Source: Flavobacterium sediminilitoris (lineage in GTDB: Bacteria; Bacteroidota; Bacteroidia; Flavobacteriales; Flavobacteriaceae). From it: a stretch of DNA of 64,000 bases. Below the pieces are notes generated by a model, which was given only the letters and a program-made list of their open reading frames with translations, did no database searches and was not told the origin of the DNA. The position numbers were made by a program, and so were the translations under genes. The DNA lies in assembly GCF_023008245.1 (NCBI RefSeq), contig NZ_CP090145.1, forward strand, positions 496,001 to 560,000, written 5' to 3'. Shown piece by piece: positions 28,585 to 36,408 of the stretch (positions are counted from its first letter, which is position 1; every line of letters starts with the position of its first letter).

Positions 28585-29571
28585 TTGCTTCCTAATAGGC
28601 ATGGTAGCTCTGGTTCAGATAATTATCGTTACGGCTTTAATGGAAAAGAGAATGATTTAGAGTTAAAAGGAGATGGAAATAGTTATGATTTTGGTGCTAG
28701 GATGTATGATTCCAGAATTGGAAGATGGTTTGCTCCTGACCCACTTGAAAAAGAGTTCTCGTATGTTTCTACTTATGTATACGCATTGAATAATCCATTA
28801 AATGTTATTGATTCTGATGGTAATAAACCATATCCAGTTTTTGAAAGATATATTCAAACTGCGATTAATAGACTTCCTAAAATTGCAGCTATAAATCAAT
28901 ACAATACACTTGCATTTAGTGCTTATGGAAACAATGACGGCTACGAAATTGATGGAAGTCGATATGAAACAAAATTACCTTACAATGGAAAATATTTGAA
29001 ACCTAAATCAGGTGTTGATTATATAGTAGGCACTTCGGAACTAAACTTTTACGGCTATTCAGCAAATGTGAGCTACGATGCAATAAAAAAACTTCATATG
29101 GGGTTATATACTATAAAATCAAAGGATTTTAAAATCGGTACAGAAGGTCACCCTCATTCATACACTTCATTTGGCTCAGCTGCTGGAGGTATTGGTGCAA
29201 CAAAAACTGGTAGTTTTCTAGAATTAGATTATGGTAATGGTGATAAAAATCATTTTGCAGTAAGAATTCAATTTAAGGATTATTTTGAGGCTAAAATTGT
29301 TTATGATGCTTATGAAAATGAGTATAAAAGAGAATTGAATAAATTGGTTGCAAAAGATGCTGTTGTTAATAAGTATGTTAAGCTCTTAGAATTTGGAGAC
29401 AATTTATATGAATTAAGAATGAGTGTGTATCATAATCCAAATAATAAAAAGCTACAAAACAAACTTGAAAAATGGGAAAAAGCTTACGAAAAAAGTAGCA
29501 AGGATTTCGTGAAATTTAGAGATAAAGTATTAAAAAAAGATGGAAAAAAAGCAAAATCAGTTTATGAATAA
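28585..29571 (+). CDS. Orphan RHS core tip with C-terminal toxin domain of unknown type
   Basis: The frame opens after a TGA at 28552 and encodes HDYYPFGQLLPNRHG before the TTG at 28585, so this is a 5'-truncated RHS tip; 28585 is only the first possible start. The RHS core motif is clear: YRYGFNGKENDLE, YDFGARMYDSRIGRWFAPDPL and YALNNPLNVIDSDGN. After the core, about 240 residues form a variable domain that I do not recognise. It contains GHPHSYTSF and a lysine-rich helical end. The stop overlaps the next gene by eight bases, as expected for toxin-immunity pairs. It may be silent. Confidence 0.7.
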   Translation: MLPNRHGSSGSDNYRYGFNGKENDLELKGDGNSYDFGARMYDSRIGRWFAPDPLEKEFSYVSTYVYALNNPLNVIDSDGNKPYPVFERYIQTAINRLPKIAAINQYNTLAFSAYGNNDGYEIDGSRYETKLPYNGKYLKPKSGVDYIVGTSELNFYGYSANVSYDAIKKLHMGLYTIKSKDFKIGTEGHPHSYTSFGSAAGGIGATKTGSFLELDYGNGDKNHFAVRIQFKDYFEAKIVYDAYENEYKRELNKLVAKDAVVNKYVKLLEFGDNLYELRMSVYHNPNNKKLQNKLEKWEKAYEKSSKDFVKFRDKVLKKDGKKAKSVYE

Positions 29572-30073
29572 AAATATTTTTTTAAAACTTGTTTTTTTAC
29601 AATTTATTAATTTAACTATTAGTTGTAAAAATCAAGATGATTCTTTAGAGGATAATTTCTACATATATAATTCCAAATATCATGCAGTTGAAATTGTTTC
29701 AAAAAAGCCAATTGACACTCTTAAATGGGATAGCATATTTTATAAAGTTATTGAATTAAGAAAAAAAACAGAAAAAGAGTTTTCTGCAATTGACACCTTA
29801 AATAGGAGTGTTAATTTTGATTGGAGAAATGAAAATAAAACGACAATTTCTTTCTTCGTAAAAGATGGAATATTAAAACATAGAATAATAAATGATAATG
29901 ATAAAATAGATAGTCTAGATTCTGAATTTATAGGTGTTTTAAATCAAAATATTAAAAATGCTATATTAATTGAAGATGATGAAGAATTAATTTTTGATTT
30001 GACTTTGCCAAAAGTTAGTCATTTAAAAGATTCTCTAGGTAAAATAGTGCCTTTTCCTAGATTACCACAATAG
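29564..30073 (+). CDS. Putative immunity lipoprotein for the 28.6-kb RHS tip
   Basis: I prefer the ATG at 29564 (169 aa) to that at 29540 because it gives a clean lipoprotein signal (FLQFINLTISCKN) and overlaps the toxin stop by ATGAATAA. The mature protein is acidic (for example IEDDEELIFDL) with no known domain. Its position directly behind a toxin tip is the only evidence for immunity. An outer- or periplasmic-facing lipoprotein suggests that the toxin acts in the periplasm or envelope. Confidence 0.6.
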   Translation: MNKNIFLKLVFLQFINLTISCKNQDDSLEDNFYIYNSKYHAVEIVSKKPIDTLKWDSIFYKVIELRKKTEKEFSAIDTLNRSVNFDWRNENKTTISFFVKDGILKHRIINDNDKIDSLDSEFIGVLNQNIKNAILIEDDEELIFDLTLPKVSHLKDSLGKIVPFPRLPQ

Positions 30074-30195
30074 CGCTGAAATGTTTTCCCCCAGCTGTCC
30101 GAAGTGTTCTAATTAAAGCGCACACGCTCTACGAGGTCCCCAGTCCTTAAAAACGTTAAGTGCTGCGCAAAGTGTCCTCACTTTGAGCCATATTA

Positions 30196-30237
30196 ATAAA
30201 AACAAAAGCAACTTTTAAGAGAGTTACTTTTGTTTTT
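30196..30237 (+). terminator. Terminator-like hairpin after the RHS tip/immunity pair
   Basis: AAAAACAAAAGCAAC pairs with GTTACTTTTGTTTTT with one mismatch, then a T run. The loop part CAACTTTTAAGAGAGTT also occurs at 28481-28500 behind the truncated DUF6443 gene, so it belongs to a repeat. Confidence 0.55.
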
Positions 30238-30531
30238 TTATAGCGTAGCTATGTTGTTATTGAAAAAGTCTTTAAATTTTTTAGTAGTAAGCATTTTGTC
30301 AATCATTTTAAAAACAATGCTTTTATCTTCTTCATCGAGCTGTTCAAGGAGTTGCATTTGTTCAATAACGGTTTTATCTTCAATTACTCCTTCTTTAGGG
30401 ATTAGATTTTCATCATAGTTCAAAATCTGGTCAGTAGTCAAGTTAAAAAGTTTAGTAAGTTTTTGTAGTTCGGCTACGGTTACTTCTCTAGTTCCCCCAT
30501 GCTGGCGCAAGCATCTTGCTTGTGCCCACAA
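30238..30531 (-). pseudogene. XRE-family regulator remnant, N-terminus lost
   Basis: From TREVTVAELQKLTKLFNL onwards this is the second half of an XRE/HTH_3 DNA-binding domain, followed by the acidic linker (IEDKTVIEQMQLLEQLDEEDK) and a C-terminal helix found in flavobacterial XRE proteins. The first half of the HTH is missing: upstream residues WAQARCLRQHGG come from a 75-bp repeat (30501-30575). A second beheaded XRE end lies at 60092 beside the inverted copy of the same repeat. Confidence 0.7.
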
Positions 30532-30575
30532 AGTAAATAAAGCAAAACCACTCTGTAAAAAGGGGTAATGTTTCA
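30501..30575 (+). repeat. 75-bp inverted repeat, copy A
   Basis: Starts GCTGGCGCAAGCATCTTGC and ends GGGGTAATGTTTCA. It is identical, in opposite orientation, to 60007-60081. It contains an internal GCAAG...CTTGC palindrome like REP elements. In both places it separates a beheaded XRE gene from RHS tip or repeat DNA. Confidence 0.85.
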
Positions 30576-30581
30576 GAATTA

Positions 30582-31040
30582 GTGATGCCTTTTTTACTTA
30601 TGAAAATAATTGTAGGCACCAATACTATTACCTATATTTACAATGTAACAGGGCAAAAAGTAAGCAAAATAGTGAATGAAGCAATTAACGTAACCCAAAC
30701 CAATTATTTAGCAGGAGGCTTTCAATACAAAAACAATGTATTGCAATTTTTTCCGCATGCTGAGGGTTATGTAAAACATGAAGCAGACAATTACAGCTAT
30801 GTTTTTAATTATACCGACCATTTGGTAAGTTATAGTGATATTAACAACAGTAATATCATAGATGCTGATGAAATAGTGGAAGAAAATCAGTATTATCCTT
30901 TTGGACTAAAACATGAAACGCATAATAGTTCTAATGCTTATCAATATAAGTTCAATGGCAAAGAACTGCAAACTGTGTTAGGACTTAACTTCTACGACTA
31001 CGGTGCAAGGAATTATGATGCTGTACTAAGTTGGAATTAG
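30582..31040 (+). pseudogene. RHS tip fragment, internally deleted and truncated
   Basis: The 152-aa frame is RHS core sequence: [67 protein letters not shown]. Compared with 59253-59756, TDHLGNVRVSYSD has become TDHLVSYSD (12-bp in-frame deletion). The core ends at ARNYDAVLSWN and a stop instead of [11 protein letters not shown], so the toxin is gone. There is no proper start; the frame only has GTG or ATG codons inside the core. Confidence 0.75.
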
Positions 31041-31197
31041 CTTCCTTCGAGTGGTAAAAAAAGTTAAACCTCTTTGCCTTAACTTTACAAAATGAAAAGA
31101 AAAAATCATTATCTCATTTTACAATAAATTCAAAACAACAATTAATATAACTTATCTTTCTTAATCTAGGTTAAGTGACTTTGCATATCAATGATTG

Positions 31198-31205
31198 TAA
31201 ATTTG
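31198..31205 (+). promoter_or_regulatory. Predicted -7 promoter box of the pirin gene
   Basis: TAAATTTG, 31 bases before the pirin ATG, fits the TAnnTTTG consensus. Confidence 0.45.
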
Positions 31206-31236
31206 TATCATAATAATTACTAAAACATATATAATT

Positions 31237-31953
31237 ATGACAAATTCAGTTATACATAAAGCAGATACAAGAGGAAATGCAAATCATGGTTGGTTAAATG
31301 CTTATCATAGTTTTAGTTTTGCAAATTGGTACAATCCTGATAGAATTCAATTTGGTGCTCTTCGTGTTTTAAATGATGATACTATTGCTGCTGGAATGGG
31401 CTTTGGAACACATCCACACGATAATATGGAGATTATCACTATTCCATTAGAAGGTGATTTGGCTCACAAAGATAGTATGGGAAATTCATCTATTATTAAA
31501 AGTGGAGACATACAAGTAATGAGTGCAGGAACAGGAATTCAACACAGTGAATATAATCCGAATGAAAATCAGCAAACAAAACTTTTTCAAATTTGGTTAT
31601 TTCCAAACAAACAGAATGTTACACCTCGTTATGAACAAATTACCTTAAACAAAGAAGAACAAAAAAATAACTTTTCACAGATTTTATCTCCAAGTCCAGA
31701 AGATAATGGTGTTTGGATTCATCAAGATGCTTGGTTCTATTTAAGTAATTTTGACAAAGATTTTTCTAAAAAATTAAATCTTAAAAAAGAAGGAAATGGA
31801 TTTTACATCATGAATATTGAAGGTAAAATTGAAGTAAATGGTTCAACACTTGAAAAAAGAGATGCAATAGGAATTTGGGATACAGAAACAATAAATATTA
31901 ACGCAATTACTGAATCTAAATTTTTGGTAATGGAAATACCTATGAACTACTAA
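31237..31953 (+). CDS. Pirin family protein (YhhW-like bicupin)
   Basis: This 238-aa protein has the N-terminal pirin cupin with metal ligands in GFGTHPHDNMEIIT and GIQHSEYNP, preceded by WLNAYHSFSFANWYNPDR. The C-terminal cupin begins near residue 150. Bacterial pirins of this size include quercetin dioxygenases such as YhhW; the substrate here is unknown. It is followed after ten bases by an FMN reductase gene, a frequent pairing. Confidence 0.92.
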   Translation: MTNSVIHKADTRGNANHGWLNAYHSFSFANWYNPDRIQFGALRVLNDDTIAAGMGFGTHPHDNMEIITIPLEGDLAHKDSMGNSSIIKSGDIQVMSAGTGIQHSEYNPNENQQTKLFQIWLFPNKQNVTPRYEQITLNKEEQKNNFSQILSPSPEDNGVWIHQDAWFYLSNFDKDFSKKLNLKKEGNGFYIMNIEGKIEVNGSTLEKRDAIGIWDTETININAITESKFLVMEIPMNY

Positions 31954-31963
31954 AAAATAAAAA

Positions 31964-32494
31964 ATGACAAAAAAAATTATTGCCTTTGGAGCATCAAACA
32001 GTAAAAATTCTATCAATAAAAAACTAGCAACTTATACTGCTACTCTTTTTACGCATTCAGATATTGAAATATTAGATTTAAATGATTTTGAAATGCCAAT
32101 TTATTCTATTGATATTGAAAAAGAAACTGGAATACCACAATTAGCTCACGATTTTTATACCAAAATAGGAAATGCTGATTTAATTATAATATCACTTGCT
32201 GAACACAATGGTTCATATAGTACTGCTTTTAAAAATATCTTTGATTGGAATTCTAGAATTAATAATAAAAACTTTCAAGGTAAAGATATGCTTTTGCTAT
32301 CTACTTCCCCAGGACCAAGAGGAGGAATGAGTGTTTTTGAAACTGCAAAAGATAGGTTTCCAAGACATGATGCAAATATTGTAGGCTCTTTTACGCTTCC
32401 TAGTTTTAATGACAACTTTAGTGAGGAAGAAGGAATTAAAAATGAAGAATTAAAAAAAGAGTTATTAGCGGTTGTAAACTCCATTGAATTATAA
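31964..32494 (+). CDS. NADPH-dependent FMN reductase family protein
   Basis: This 176-aa flavodoxin-fold protein begins KIIAFGASNSKNSINKKLA (FMN phosphate loop). It has IIISLAEHNGSYSTAFKNIFDW (flavin-site loop and dimer helix) and LLSTSPGPRGG. It likely reduces quinones or azo compounds with NAD(P)H. It is co-transcribed with the pirin gene. Confidence 0.9.
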   Translation: MTKKIIAFGASNSKNSINKKLATYTATLFTHSDIEILDLNDFEMPIYSIDIEKETGIPQLAHDFYTKIGNADLIIISLAEHNGSYSTAFKNIFDWNSRINNKNFQGKDMLLLSTSPGPRGGMSVFETAKDRFPRHDANIVGSFTLPSFNDNFSEEEGIKNEELKKELLAVVNSIEL

Positions 32495-32602
32495 CTACTA
32501 AAAACTATTATTGTTTTAATTTTAGTTTTGAACCACATTCCTTTTTACTAGAAAATGATACTTTATAGAAAAGCCTTAATCATTTTACTTCTAAAAAATT
32601 AC

Positions 32603-32610
32603 TATTTTTG
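32603..32610 (+). promoter_or_regulatory. Predicted -7 promoter box of fabD
   Basis: TATTTTTG followed by CG, about 50 bases before the fabD ATG. Confidence 0.5.
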
Positions 32611-32659
32611 CGAAGTTTATCAATCATAATTTTTAAACGTTAACCTATAAAACAAGAAA

Positions 32660-33532
32660 ATGAAAGCATACGTATTTCCAGGTCAAGGAGCGCAATTTAC
32701 AGGAATGGGTAAAGACCTATATGAAAATTCAACAATAGCGCAAGAATTATTTGAAAAAGCAAATGAGATATTAGGTTTTAGTATTACAGACATTATGTTT
32801 GAAGGTAATGCGGAAGAATTAAAAGAAACAAAAGTAACACAACCTGCTGTTTTTTTACATTCTGTTATTCTTGCTAAAACGTTAGAAAATTTCAATCCTG
32901 AAATGGTGGCTGGACATTCGCTAGGTGAATTTTCTGCTCTAGTAGCAAACGGAACATTATCTTTTGAAGACGGATTAAAATTAGTATCTAAAAGAGCTTT
33001 AGCTATGCAAAAAGCTTGTGAAATTCAACCTTCAACAATGGCTGCTGTTTTAAATTTAGAAGATAAAATTGTAGAAGATATTTGCGCATCAATAGATGGA
33101 GTTGTTGTTGCTGCAAACTATAACTGCCCAGGTCAATTAGTAATTTCTGGAGAATATAAAGCGGTTGAAGAAGCTTGCGAAAAAATGAAAGAGGCTGGAG
33201 CAAAAAGAGCCTTAATTTTACCTGTTGGTGGTGCTTTTCATTCGCCAATGATGGAACCTGCTAGAGAAGAGCTAGCGGCTGCTATTGAAGCAACTACTTT
33301 CTCTACTCCTATTTGTCCAGTATATCAAAATGTAACAGCAAGTGCTGTTTCTGACGCAGACGAAATAAAGAAAAACCTAATTATTCAATTAACAGCTCCT
33401 GTAAAATGGACGCAATCTGTAAATCAAATGATTGCTGATGGTGCTACAAGTTTCACAGAAGTTGGACCAGGAAAAGTACTCGTTGGCTTAGTCAATAAAA
33501 TCAACAAAGAAGTAGAAACAATTTCTGCATAA
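32660..33532 (+). CDS. fabD: Malonyl-CoA:ACP S-malonyltransferase
   Basis: This 290-aa enzyme transfers malonyl from CoA to acyl carrier protein for fatty acid synthesis. Motifs are FPGQGAQFTGMG at the N-terminus, VAGHSLGEFSAL (catalytic serine) near residue 90, LPVGGAFHSPMM (catalytic histidine) near residue 195, and EVGPGKVL. Length is normal. It is a single-gene unit with its own promoter box and a strong terminator. Confidence 0.97.
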   Translation: MKAYVFPGQGAQFTGMGKDLYENSTIAQELFEKANEILGFSITDIMFEGNAEELKETKVTQPAVFLHSVILAKTLENFNPEMVAGHSLGEFSALVANGTLSFEDGLKLVSKRALAMQKACEIQPSTMAAVLNLEDKIVEDICASIDGVVVAANYNCPGQLVISGEYKAVEEACEKMKEAGAKRALILPVGGAFHSPMMEPAREELAAAIEATTFSTPICPVYQNVTASAVSDADEIKKNLIIQLTAPVKWTQSVNQMIADGATSFTEVGPGKVLVGLVNKINKEVETISA

Positions 33533-33547
33533 TCATAATAACTTACG

Positions 33548-33579
33548 AAAACTCCGATAAATTTATCGGAGTTTTTTTT
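33548..33579 (+). terminator. fabD terminator
   Basis: Perfect palindrome AAAACTCCGATAAA / TTTATCGGAGTTTT followed by T residues. Confidence 0.85.
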
Positions 33580-33582
33580 ACT

Positions 33583-33590
33583 TATCTTTG
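33583..33590 (+). promoter_or_regulatory. Predicted -7 promoter box of the HipA-like gene
   Basis: TATCTTTG directly after the fabD terminator and 22 bases before the ATG of the HipA-like gene. Confidence 0.45.
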
Positions 33591-33612
33591 TTAGAAGAAT
33601 TTCCTTATTTAT

Positions 33613-34401
33613 ATGAATTTAAATCTACGTACGGTAAACGTAACACGATATATAACACCGCTTCGTGAAGGTGGTTCTTTACCTGCTTTGGCAGAAGCCG
33701 ATGACGACTTTAAATATGTACTAAAATTTAGAGGAGCAGGGCATGGTGTAAAAGCACTGATTGCAGAATTTTTAGGTGGACAAATTGCTAAATATTTAGG
33801 TTTACCTATTCCTGAACTAGTATTTGCAAACTTAGATGAAGCTTTCGGAAGAACCGAAGCAGATGAAGAAATACAAGATTTATTAAAATTTAGTCAAGGT
33901 CTAAATTTAGGACTTCATTACTTATCTGGAGCTATAACCTATGATGCTGCTGCCAATGAATGCGATGCTTTATTAGCTTCAAAAATTGTTTGGTTAGATG
34001 CTTTCATAACCAATGTAGACCGAACATTTAAAAACACAAATCTTTTAATTTGGAAAAAGGACATTTGGCTTATTGATCATGGTGCATCTTTTTATTTTCA
34101 TCATTCTTGGACCAATTGGAAAACCACTGCGATTACTCCTTTTACACTAATAAAAGATCATGTTTTATTACCAAAAGCAACTCTATTAGAAGAAGCGCAC
34201 AAAGAGTTTACTTCCAAATTAAATGATACTATCTTAGAAGAAATTGTAAATCAAATTCCAGACGATTGGTTACATTGGGAAGATCAAAATATAACTCCAG
34301 ATGAAATTAAAAAAGTTTATTTTCAATTTCTATCCTTACGATTAGCAAATGCTGAAACATTTTTAAATCAAGCTCAAAATGCACGAAAAACACTTATATG
34401 A
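33613..34401 (+). CDS. HipA-like kinase (HipA_2 family)
   Basis: This 262-aa protein is a compact HipA-type kinase. YVLKFRGAGHGVKALIAEFLG carries the ATP-binding lysine, LDAFITNVDRTFKNTNLL is the catalytic loop (N-x-DR-x-x-x-N-x-N), and WLIDHGASF is the DFG-like metal-binding motif. There is no HipB antitoxin; its partner is the overlapping DUF3037 gene, a conserved pair in many phyla. It is therefore better called HipA-like than a toxin of a hipBA module. The two genes overlap by 23 bases. Confidence 0.85.
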   Translation: MNLNLRTVNVTRYITPLREGGSLPALAEADDDFKYVLKFRGAGHGVKALIAEFLGGQIAKYLGLPIPELVFANLDEAFGRTEADEEIQDLLKFSQGLNLGLHYLSGAITYDAAANECDALLASKIVWLDAFITNVDRTFKNTNLLIWKKDIWLIDHGASFYFHHSWTNWKTTAITPFTLIKDHVLLPKATLLEEAHKEFTSKLNDTILEEIVNQIPDDWLHWEDQNITPDEIKKVYFQFLSLRLANAETFLNQAQNARKTLI

Positions 34402-34762
34402 TTATGCTGTAATTCGTGTAATACCTAAGGTAGAGCGCGAAGAGTTTATTAATATTGGCTTAATGCTGTTTAGCAAACGTCAAAAATACTTACGAATTAA
34501 GTATCACATTCCACATGAAAAAATCACTTCATTTTGTCCTGAATTTGATTTAGAACAATTAAAAATCAATTTAGATGCTTTTGTAAATATCTGTGAAGGT
34601 AAAAAGGAAGGAGGTCCAATAGCTACATTTGAAATTGCAGAACGCTTTAGATGGATAACTGCTGTGAAAAGTTCAAGTATACAAACTTCAAGACCACATT
34701 CTGGATTTAGCTACGATTTGGAAGCAACATTTGAAAAATTGTACTTAGAATTGGTATTATAA
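34379..34762 (+). CDS. DUF3037 protein, partner of the HipA-like kinase
   Basis: This 127-aa protein starts HLYDYAVIRVIPKVEREEFINIGL, the DUF3037 signature, and includes FEIAERFRWITAVKSSSIQTSRPHSG. The function is unknown; the family almost always accompanies a HipA_2 kinase, here with a 23-base overlap, so it may be its substrate or regulator. Confidence 0.85.
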   Translation: MHEKHLYDYAVIRVIPKVEREEFINIGLMLFSKRQKYLRIKYHIPHEKITSFCPEFDLEQLKINLDAFVNICEGKKEGGPIATFEIAERFRWITAVKSSSIQTSRPHSGFSYDLEATFEKLYLELVL

Positions 34763-34855
34763 AGTTAATAAAACGCTAAAATCTGTAATCAAAAAATAAT
34801 TAAAATTTTGATTTTATATCTTTATATTCTTTAATATAATTAAAACTTTTTAAAC

Positions 34856-35680
34856 ATGAAAAAAATCTTTTTGTCTTTTACATTCGTTACAATTTTATCA
34901 CTTATATCTTGTAAAGAAGAAGTAAAAAAAGAAGAAACTACACTCCAAGAAACTGAAACTATTGAAACGCCTACGAAAGAAGTAACACCATTTACAAAAG
35001 ATATAGAAACAGCTCATAAAAAAAATGATTTCTTATCAAAAGAAGCTGTTAGTTATACTATAGTAGTAAAATTTGGTGGACAAGATTATCTTGATGCTAA
35101 ATTTACTCAATCTGTTGATGGAACAATGATTAAAATGGAGAAAGCAGATGGAGAAACTATTATTTATGATGGTACTGAAGTTTATACAAATAAAGCAGAC
35201 GGAGATTTAGGTCGTGCAAGATTTGATATTTTTACTTGGTCTTATTTCTTTGCACTACCATACAAGTTAAATGACAATGGAACTATTTGGTCTGATTTTA
35301 CTAACAAACCATTTTATGGAGAAGAAGTACCAACTGGAAAATTAAGCTTTGAATCAAATATTGGTGATGCGCCTGATGATTGGTATGTTGCTTACAAAAA
35401 CCCTAACAACAATTATTTAGTAGGTGCAGCATACATTGTTAGTTATGGAAAAGGGAAAGAAAAAGCGGAAGAAGAGCCTCATGCTGTAAAATATAATAAC
35501 TTCACAGAAGTAGAAGGAATTCCTTTTTCAACAGATTGGACTTACCATATGTGGACAAATGAAACTGGTTTTGGAGATTTAATTGGAGAAGCTAAATTAT
35601 CAAATATTACATTTTCAAAATTAAATACTGAAGTATTTAAAAAACCTTCAGACGCTACTATAGTTCCTCTGAACAAATAA
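34856..35680 (+). CDS. DUF6503-type lipoprotein
   Basis: This 274-aa lipoprotein has the lipobox ISC near residue 19 and a glutamate/lysine/threonine-rich linker. The folded part begins at IETAHKKNDFLSKEAVSYT and continues with FDIFTWSYFFALPYKLND and FSTDWTYHMWT, which resembles DUF6503 (a LolA/LppX-like beta shell would fit the strand pattern, as inference). No function is established. It is single-gene with its own terminator. Confidence 0.7.
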   Translation: MKKIFLSFTFVTILSLISCKEEVKKEETTLQETETIETPTKEVTPFTKDIETAHKKNDFLSKEAVSYTIVVKFGGQDYLDAKFTQSVDGTMIKMEKADGETIIYDGTEVYTNKADGDLGRARFDIFTWSYFFALPYKLNDNGTIWSDFTNKPFYGEEVPTGKLSFESNIGDAPDDWYVAYKNPNNNYLVGAAYIVSYGKGKEKAEEEPHAVKYNNFTEVEGIPFSTDWTYHMWTNETGFGDLIGEAKLSNITFSKLNTEVFKKPSDATIVPLNK

Positions 35681-35694
35681 AAAAACATTTTAAC

Positions 35695-35729
35695 GACTGC
35701 TCACTAATAAAAGAGCAGTCTTTTTTTAT
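35695..35729 (+). terminator. Terminator after the DUF6503 gene
   Basis: GACTGCTC / GAGCAGTC stem with a 10-base loop, then TTTTTTT. Confidence 0.8.
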
Positions 35730-35733
35730 ACAA

Positions 35734-36408
35734 ATGATACACTTTAAACAAATTTTAGAAACTATTCAAGACGTAAAAGTTATTGACGCTTCTATTGATT
35801 ATAAAGATTATGTTGCTTTAGATTTATCTACAAAAAACACTAATTTAATAGCACTAGATGTTACAGATGCAGTACTTTTTGAAGAGTTTATAGGAAATCA
35901 TTTGACAAAAAACAACGCCAAAGTAGCTTATGGCGGTTATTGTGAAGTGAGAAATTTATACCAACGAAGTTCTACTTTTAAAAACAATGTAAGTGATGAG
36001 AGAAACATACACATTGGTTTAGACTTATGGATAAAAGCCGGAACTCCTGTTTTAGCGGCTTTAGATGGAAAAGTCCATAGTTTTCAAAATAATATTAGTT
36101 TAGGTGATTATGGCCCTACAATAATTCTTGAACATCAAATAGAAAATTTCATCTTTCATACTTTATATGGTCATCTTTCGTTAGAAAGTTTAACTGACTT
36201 ATCAATTGGTATGGAAGTAAAAAAAGGAAATCAAATTGGAACTTTAGGAGACCATACTGTTAATGGTGATTACGCTCCACATTTACATTTTCAAATTATA
36301 AAAGACATGCAAGACAAAAAAGGTGATTACCCTGGTGTTTCTAGTCAGAAAGATTTGGACTTTTTTATTGAAAACTGTCCTAATCCTAATTTATTATTGA
36401 AGATTTAA
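35734..36408 (+). CDS. M23 family metallopeptidase (LytM domain)
   Basis: This 224-aa protein carries a LytM domain with the zinc ligands in HIGLDLW (HxxxD) near residue 92 and HLHFQI (HxH) near residue 189, with TLYGHLS between them. No signal peptide is visible, so either it stays inside, leaves by another route, or the start is wrong. Peptidoglycan cross-links are the usual target. Its stop overlaps the convergent radical SAM gene by four bases. Confidence 0.85.
   Translation: MIHFKQILETIQDVKVIDASIDYKDYVALDLSTKNTNLIALDVTDAVLFEEFIGNHLTKNNAKVAYGGYCEVRNLYQRSSTFKNNVSDERNIHIGLDLWIKAGTPVLAALDGKVHSFQNNISLGDYGPTIILEHQIENFIFHTLYGHLSLESLTDLSIGMEVKKGNQIGTLGDHTVNGDYAPHLHFQIIKDMQDKKGDYPGVSSQKDLDFFIENCPNPNLLLKI

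Noticed and set aside
30230..30418. Plus-strand frame of 62 residues
   Set aside because: Antisense to the XRE remnant, whose protein similarity is clear on the minus strand.
33613..34762. Classical hipBA toxin-antitoxin module
   Set aside because: There is no HTH antitoxin beside the kinase; the partner is DUF3037.
35734..36408. M23 peptidase as the protease of the RiPP locus
   Set aside because: It is convergent to the radical SAM gene, lies on the other strand, and LytM enzymes cut peptidoglycan; GG leaders are cut by C39 peptidases.
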